From Haplosporangium gracile (taxonomy: Eukaryota; Mortierellomycota; Mortierellomycetes; Mortierellales; Mortierellaceae), in contig JAAAUF010001105.1 in the NCBI GenBank assembly GCA_015499985.1, positions 1 to 12,153 on the forward strand: DNA of 12,153 nt, in the 5' to 3' direction. Below, piece by piece: positions 7,722-12,153 of this stretch. The notes under the pieces were generated by a model, which was given only the letters and a program-made list of their open reading frames with translations, had not been told where the DNA came from and made no database searches. A program made the position numbers and the translations under genes. Position 1 is the stretch's first letter, and the number at the start of each line of letters is the position of its first letter.

Positions 7722-7829
7722 GCATTGCACGCTCTTACTATGAAAAATTATCCGACAGCAAACCCTAAAGCTAGAATATATCAAGCAAAGCGCCGGCGAA
7801 CCAAACTGCCGTCCACCGTTTCTATGCAG
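7722..7829 (+). pseudogene. orphan exon-like segment, 36 codons, perfect splice borders
   Basis: This 108-nt segment is preceded by a pyrimidine-rich acceptor (TTTCCTTGTTTGGCAG) and followed by GTAAGC. It is open in only one frame across its whole length: ALHALTMKNYPTANPKARIY followed by QAKRRRTKLPSTVSMQ. Length divisible by three and phase 0/0 are what a cassette exon would show. It lies 258 bp past the stop of the CCDC174-like gene and about 200 bp before the TATA box of the next gene, and no partner exon is evident. It may be an alternative 3' exon of the upstream gene, a remnant of a lost gene, or chance. The Lys/Arg-rich stretch AKRRRTK resembles a nuclear localisation signal. Confidence 0.3.
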
Positions 7830-8025
7830 GTAAGCGGATATGCATTAGTTCAAACCTGGCCCTTTCATTCTTTCTTTCTTTTTTTGGGCGACAATGTAAA
7901 GGAAAGGAAGGTACAAAAGTCAAAAGAATTCGGCAAGTTTTATCGCCGAAGGGGATTCGAGTGCGCTGGCAATGGTTGTATGTTTGAATATGTATGTTAT
8001 GATCGAGAGAGTGTTTGCACAAAGG

Positions 8026-8033
8026 TATAAAAA
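8026..8033 (+). promoter_or_regulatory. TATA box of the 8167 small-protein gene
   Basis: GGTATAAAAAG lies 141 nt upstream of the ATG at 8167. The leader between them is CA-rich (ACAACCATCAACAAACAAGC), lacks ATG codons and resembles highly expressed fungal leaders. Confidence 0.65.
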
Positions 8034-8166
8034 GACATAAAGAGGCATCATTTACAACCATCAACAAACAAGCAACAAACCCAACCAACAAGACCTACCA
8101 ACGCCGCTTCAAGATCTCACCAAGTCCACCGTACCATTTTCCAAGAGCTACTCTCCTACTATCAAG

Positions 8167-8382
8167 ATGCCCCTGTTCAAGTCTAACAAGCCCACCCAAT
8201 CGCCCTCAAGCGTCTCCCTGCTCCCTTCTACTACCAAAACAAGCCAGAGGCCCTCGCCCGTCGTGCCTGTTGGTCCTCCACTCGGTCACACTGGCGGCAA
8301 GTTGACCCAGAAGGAGGCTGTTATCCGTGTTCTTTTGCGGACCGGTGGCAACGGTGTTCCCCTTCCTTCGACAGTCATTTAG
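8167..8382 (+). CDS. small basic protein of unknown function, 71 aa
   Basis: This single-exon ORF starts MPLFKSNKPTQSPSS. The first half is rich in Ser, Thr, Pro and Lys and is probably disordered (residues 1-45, including SQRPSPVVPVGPPLG). The second half, KLTQKEAVIRVLLRTGG, could form a short helix. No signal peptide, membrane segment or named domain is seen. I have the impression that short proteins with a similar MPxFKSNK start, a Ser/Thr/Pro linker and a KxT+E-type C-terminal helix recur in Mucoromycota and Mortierella, but this is memory, not a search. The start is the first ATG after a strong TATA box and an ATG-free CA-rich leader, and its context AAGATGCCC is acceptable. Codon choice is C-ending and more biased than in the flanks, supporting real and perhaps strong expression. 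Confidence 0.68.
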   Translation: MPLFKSNKPTQSPSSVSLLPSTTKTSQRPSPVVPVGPPLGHTGGKLTQKEAVIRVLLRTGGNGVPLPSTVI

Positions 8383-8842
8383 CCTTTTTGTTGATATGTG
8401 GGAGTCGCAAGGCTATTTTTCATAAACGAATTAAAATTATGTAAAAAGTAACAATGCTCCTTTTCGACTTGCGCAGGCAAACAGATCATGCCACATCGAC
8501 ACCACACTCGAGTGCCCTTTTCTTTTTCTTTTTTTTTTTTGATCACGAATAGTCCTTGCAGCAGTATGCACCATGCTTACATGGCATCAATGACAGACTG
8601 TAATCGACAACCTATTGTTACTATTTCAATAATCTTTTTATATTTCCACAGTCTTTGGATATTTCAAATTTCATCGGCATGTTGCTATAACAACAGTCAG
8701 TTATTATGTGAACGGGGCCAGTTATGCACACAAAAACCGCAAAAAAAAAACAGTCTCGAGTTTGGTGGCGAGAAAGAGAGACTTGGCGATTCTCTTCATT
8801 GTACCTTACTTTTGCATCCAGTTCAACACACACATTAAAACA

Positions 8843-9031
8843 ATGGCTTCCACTGTGGAGATGTGGAGACAAGAACAAAAGCGGTTGGACTCCACACCTG
8901 CGAAAAAAAAAATAAAAATTCAGGGGGTCCTTTCCTTACCACCCAAAAAGCAAAAAATTGCACAGGGGTTAAGGGATAAGGGTACCTATACGTGTGGAGG
9001 TGTATCTCACCTCCACTTCCACTCAGAATAA
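8843..9031 (+). CDS. doubtful Lys-rich sORF (62 aa)
   Basis: The ATG is in an excellent context (AAAACAATGGCT) after a CA-rich stretch. The frame encodes 62 residues starting MASTVEMWRQEQKRLDSTP, then two Lys-rich blocks (KKKIKI and PPKKQKIAQG) that look like nuclear-localisation signals, and ends HLHFHSE. No TATA box is seen at the distance used by neighbours, and part of the frame is an A-run translation. It could be a small nuclear protein, an upstream ORF of the DUF4286 transcript, or chance. Confidence 0.25.
   Translation: MASTVEMWRQEQKRLDSTPAKKKIKIQGVLSLPPKKQKIAQGLRDKGTYTCGGVSHLHFHSE
8994..9016. promoter_or_regulatory. perfect 9-bp-arm inverted repeat near the DUF4286 promoter
   Basis: GTGGAGGTG-TATCT-CACCTCCAC has perfect arms and a 5-nt spacer. 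It lies about 10 bp before the AATAAATAG element and about 210 bp before the ATG at 9226. The position suits an operator or upstream activating site. If transcribed it would form a stable GC-rich hairpin. Confidence 0.55.
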
Positions 9032-9225
9032 ATAGAGCATCTCACTTTCCCTTGCTTCACTTTTTTCTTTTTCGTTTCTCTCTTCTTGGTCTGGCTTCTG
9101 GTTCTGGTTTTTGGTTGGATTCACAACCCCCTTCCACTTACACCAAAACCGCCAACACCAGCACCGCCCTGCTCAGTCATTCCTTGGACCCATTCGCCTT
9201 CACTCCTTGATCCCATTCATTCAAC

Positions 9226-10148
9226 ATGTCAATGACCCATTCTTCTGATTCAACCCCTGCTGCTGACCAAGTGCACACATACAGCGCAGGTACGCTGGTT
9301 TATGAAGTCAACCTGTCGGTCCCTCGCGAGAAGGCCGAGGATTATATTGACTGGCTCCGCGGCTTCACCAAGGTAAGGTAGGGGAGGTAGAGACAACTGC
9401 GAAAGACGGGCAAACAGAAGGAGAATAAAGCGATTGGGAGTAGTGTATCGCACTTACTCGTCATCTTCCGTCAACAGTGAGGGAGGACAAGAAAAAACAT
9501 GAAAAGAGTGTGAGAACACAAAGAAAAGAAACAGATTCGGCTTTTTATACTCACAAACTTTTCCGTCCCGCCGCACGCACGCTCGATATGTGAACCCCAT
9601 CTTCTGAACAAATAGGAACAAGTGAAAAGGATCCCTGGGTTCCTGTCGACCATGGTCTTCCGCCAGCCCAAGCCATGTAAGTTTTAAAAACAAAAAAGAA
9701 AGTCGTCTGAGGTGAACGTGGGGTGTTTTATTCCATCACACACACACACGCACACACACGCACACACACAGCCTGCTTCTCTCTGCTCTGCTCATTGATT
9801 AGGCAAATTAGAGTTTTCAGTTCGTTCCTGGGTCCACCTCGACTCTCTTCCGATTCTGGCCTCTCTCTCTTGCCCCGCACTTTTACTTGTAGCACTTGCA
9901 TCTGCGGAATCTTCCTGTCTAACCTTTTTTTCTTGTTCTGTCGTATCCACGCTACCTATTTAGACGGACTGCACTGGTTGTCGGAGGAAGGAAACGCAAA
10001 GACATACATCACGGTTCACTATGTGATCGAGTCGCAGGCACATCTGGAGGAGTACCTGAAGCGGGACCAGCCTGCCGTCGCTGCTGCCGAACAGGAGCGC
10101 TTTGAGTTCCTCGTCACCAGCCGGCGCACTCTCAGCGTCGTCTGCTAA
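9226..10148 (+). CDS. DUF4286-family protein, three exons, 130 aa
   Basis: Exons are 9226-9372, 9616-9676 and 9964-10148. Splice borders are GTAAGG..AATAG and GTAAGT..ATTTAG, the second intron splitting the codon for Tyr70. The protein has a short polar N-terminus (about 1-22), then LVYEVNLSVPREKAEDYIDW (24-43), IPGFLSTMVFRQP (55-67), TYITVHYVIESQAHLEEYLK (83-102) and a final strand RTLSVVC. This beta-alpha-beta order, with an IPGF turn and a charged helix ending in a YL..P segment, fits DUF4286, a ferredoxin-like (dimeric alpha/beta-barrel type) family of about 100 residues found in bacteria and eukaryotes with no assigned reaction. No targeting signal is obvious. A second in-frame ATG lies two codons after the first. 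It converges with the NimA-like gene. Family assignment is by pattern memory and is fairly firm; function is unknown. Confidence 0.8.
9737..9770. repeat. CA/CG microsatellite in intron 2 of the DUF4286 gene
   Basis: An imperfect CA tract interrupted by two CG units lies about 60 bases after the GTAAGT donor at 9677. It is the second CA tract in an intron of this window, after 5841-5867. Confidence 0.9.
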
Positions 10149-10445
10149 CTTGTTCTTTTTTGTAGACAGACGATTCCGATATATACCATTCATTCTCATC
10201 CCCATTACAGTCTGAGATACTAAAGCAGATATTCTAGGCATATTTATTTGTTAACGCTGTACATGGTGTATATGTTGGTATTGTTGTAGCTAAATGTTAG
10301 CGTTGTTGTTGGCTACTCTTCTTTGTTGTTATTGTTACTTTTGGTTGATCCTGCTGCTGTATGTAGTTACTATCGTTGATTGTTGTATAAATGTTGGTGT
10401 CTAATCTGAACTCTAGTCCTGCTCCCGTCCGCGATCCACCTCCTC
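10149..10445. other. shared 3' region between convergent genes
   Basis: This 297-bp stretch separates the stop codons of the DUF4286 gene (+) and the NimA-like gene (-). It is rich in TTGTTG/TTGTTATTG words. TATTTATTTG (about 10239-10248) and TGTACATGGTG nearby may take part in 3'-end formation. No ORF of note was seen. Confidence 0.55.
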
Positions 10446-11580
10446 TCATTCGTTGACGTGATACATAACTTTCTCCTTGTTCAAAGCCTCAGGCTCCAAA
10501 TAAGCAGGCGTCGGTGCCTGGTTATAACTTGAAGCTACCGGCGCACCATAAACCATCTTACAAGGCACTACTCCCGAATAATGCTTCTTACACAACTCCT
10601 CATCCTTTGTCTCCTTCAAATCATCATTGACTCCGCCAATCCTGTGCTTTGCGGAAGCCTTTTCGATCCGGACAGCAATGACTTTTGTCGACTGGAGATC
10701 GGTCTTGTTGGGGAGTCGGGAGTCGTTCCACCTGTCGGCGTGGCGGAAGGGTTGGTTGGTGATGACTTCAAGGGCGCGCGACTTTTCCTCAGGGTCGGTG
10801 ACGAGGCGACCGTGGCCAAAGATGACGGCAGAGAAGTAGTTGAAAGAGTTGTGGAAGGGCGACATTGCTACTACTAGGGCGTCTACTTGCGAGACCTGTT
10901 GGAGGAGAGAACAGATTGTTGACAGAGGGGGGCAGGAGGGAGGAGAGAGGAGAGGAGGTAATGAGGATTAGGGTTGTGGTGTGGTGGAAAATAAACTCAC
11001 GTGCGGTGTTGTGGGATTATTTTTTTTTCCAATTTGCCCAGACCAGACGCACGCCGCACGCGGCTGCTCATTTTTGGTTTTTGATCTAAATTTCCGAAGT
11101 ACCGGACATTGGAGAGGAAGGACAAGAGAACAACAGAAAAGCAACGAGAAAAGGAGAAGTGTACATACGGTGATACAGACTTTAGGGGGGTTCTCCGAGG
11201 AGAGCGCTTTCATCATGCGTCCACTGACAAATCTACATAGACATAAACAAGGAGCAATTGAAAACAATTACTCATTTGTATTAGTCTCCATTCCATGATT
11301 CACTATCTCTGAAATCTCCGAGCTTGTTCCTGGCCTCCTGTCCCTGGATACTAACTTACCCATGAATATAGACGGTATCCTCAATACGCCCATAGCACAT
11401 GGGCATAACAAAGGGCCAATCATCCTCCTCGGCAATTCCGGGAGGCAAGGTGAACCCGACATGGGCGAGCATGTTGTTGTCGAGGATGGAGTTGATGCCC
11501 TCGGAGTCGTAGTGGGCACGGTCCTTGAGACGGTGGACTTGGTTGATGGCCTTGTGCGATGTGGGTGTGTAATCTGTCAT
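10446..11580 (-). CDS. NimA-like flavin-nucleotide-binding protein (PNPOx-type split barrel), three exons, 244 aa
   Basis: Minus-strand exons are 11580-11360, 11232-11169 and 10895-10446. Introns begin GTAAGT and GTATGT and end GTAG and ACAG, and the frame is continuous to TGA. Residues 11-44 (INQVHRLKDRAHYDSEGINS, then LAHVGF) are the typical N-terminus of COG3467/Pyridox_ox_2 proteins. WPFVMPMCYGR and DTVYIHG (55-74), VSGRMMKAL and PKVCIT (76-95), VDALVVAMSPFHNSFNYFSA (99-118) and IFGHGRLVTDPEEK (120-133) follow in the usual order, then DRW (149-151) and the C-terminal KASAKHRIGG. Relatives bind FMN or haem and include the NimA 5-nitroimidazole reductases. Here an unspecified flavin-linked or detoxifying role in the cytosol is the safe statement. 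There is no signal peptide, and length is normal for the family. The first ATG follows an ATG-free leader and a TATA box at 11734-11741. Confidence 0.87.
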
Positions 11581-11733
11581 CCTGTTTGCTGTTCCTTGTA
11601 CTTTCCTATGAGAGGTGTTGGTGGAGTGGTAGAGTGGTGGCTGGTGTTTCTGAAGTTGGAAGGTTGGCTAATTGCTTTTGTTGGGATGAGTGAAGTAAAA
11701 TAAAAGAAGGGGAATACGTGAGAAAGTTCGGCA

Positions 11734-11741
11734 TTTTTATA
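11734..11741 (-). promoter_or_regulatory. TATA box of the NimA-like gene
   Basis: The minus strand reads GGTATAAAAATGC, about 155 nt upstream of the start codon at 11580. The leader is CA/CT-rich, as at the other TATA-driven genes here. Confidence 0.6.
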
Positions 11742-11744
11742 CCA

Positions 11745-12153
11745 TTTTTTGACTGAAGGAAGGAGGAGAGGATCCAGCTGATCGATCGATTATTATTTTT
11801 TTTGTTTGTTTTCTTTTTCCTCCTTCGTCCTTTGCAACCTTACCATCTCTCTTGTGATATGTACCACCACTACAACTACTTTCATCATTGATTGTTAAAC
11901 ACGAAAATAAAGCGGGTGGGAAAACTAATAACCAAAGGGGCTAAAGGACGATGACTCTTTTTAGACAAAAGACAAACGAGCAAAAGCAAAGAAATAATAA
12001 GCAATTGACCGAAGGCAACGAACGGTATTTGCCACACACATACATACAATTAATCACACGCCCAGACTCCCTCGACTCCCGAACTCCAAAGGAAATGACG
12101 AAACACCTTAATTGCCCACCAAAGTTCCCAGGTCATAACCTAGGGGAAAAAAA
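11745..12153. other. right-end non-coding stretch
   Basis: No ORF with coding character is seen on either strand. It contains a GATCGATCGATTATTA tract (about 11778-11793), a T run just after it, purine-rich AAAGACAAACGAG words, and a CACACATACATACA tract (about 12035-12048). It is probably the distal promoter of the NimA-like gene and spacer to an unseen gene. Confidence 0.45.

Larger units (their letters stand above)
8383..9225 (+). other. intergenic region and leader of the DUF4286 gene
   Basis: It holds T and A runs (about 8521-8540 and 8740-8750), no recognised gene, one Lys-rich sORF (8843-9031), an inverted repeat (8994-9016), an AATAAATAG element (about 9026-9034) that may act as a weak TATA box, and a CT-rich then CA-rich leader without ATG before 9226. 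Confidence 0.5.

Noticed and set aside
7315..7725. 136-codon minus-strand ORF
   Set aside because: It overlaps exon 6 and the 3' region of the CCDC174-like gene in antisense. It contains T-run-derived Phe stretches, no domain and no promoter.
10581..10877. 98-codon plus-strand ORF
   Set aside because: It is a shadow of exon 3 of the NimA-like gene, whose homology and splice structure are clear on the other strand.

Overview
The window looks like nuclear DNA of a filamentous fungus, most likely an early-diverging one of the Mortierella type (inference). Three genes are cut by GT..AG introns of about 100-290 nt. Promoters carry clear TATAAAA boxes about 140-155 nt upstream of the ATG. Untranslated regions are CT- or CA-rich, and intergenic DNA is full of A, T, CT and CA runs. 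No bacterial operon, CRISPR array, convincing tRNA/rRNA gene or intact transposon is visible.

Layout. 1-2780 is almost gene-free. It holds one possible minus-strand exon of a gene running off the left edge (282-327), one tiny ORF, a palindrome and short direct repeats. 2781-2993 (-) is a small unrecognised protein gene with its own TATA box. 3150-5767 is a second long non-coding stretch with two doubtful exon-like pieces (around 4397-4651 on + and 4916-5010 on -), a perfect 9-bp-arm inverted repeat (5131-5150), a degenerate 33-bp minisatellite (5292-5505) and an inverted AGGGG/CCCCT pair.

5768-7463 (+) is a six-exon gene for a CCDC174/DUF4078-family nuclear protein, reconstructed here as 357 residues with an RS-rich insert. 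Behind it, 7722-7829 is an orphan segment with ideal splice borders and one open frame. 8167-8382 (+) is a second TATA-driven small-protein gene. 9226-10148 (+) is a three-exon DUF4286 gene (130 residues). 10446-11580 (-) is a three-exon gene for a NimA-like flavin-nucleotide-binding protein of the pyridoxamine 5'-phosphate oxidase fold (244 residues). These last two genes converge on a 297-bp shared 3' region. 11581-12153 holds the promoter of the NimA-like gene and then nothing recognised.

The genes do not form an evident pathway. They look like independently transcribed neighbours: a probable mRNA/exon-junction-related nuclear factor, a small alpha/beta-barrel protein, a flavin-binding protein and two lineage-specific small proteins. 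I see no defence, mobile or biosynthetic system. The leads most worth checking are the orphan exon, the RS insert, the minisatellite with embedded near-palindromes, and the small genes.
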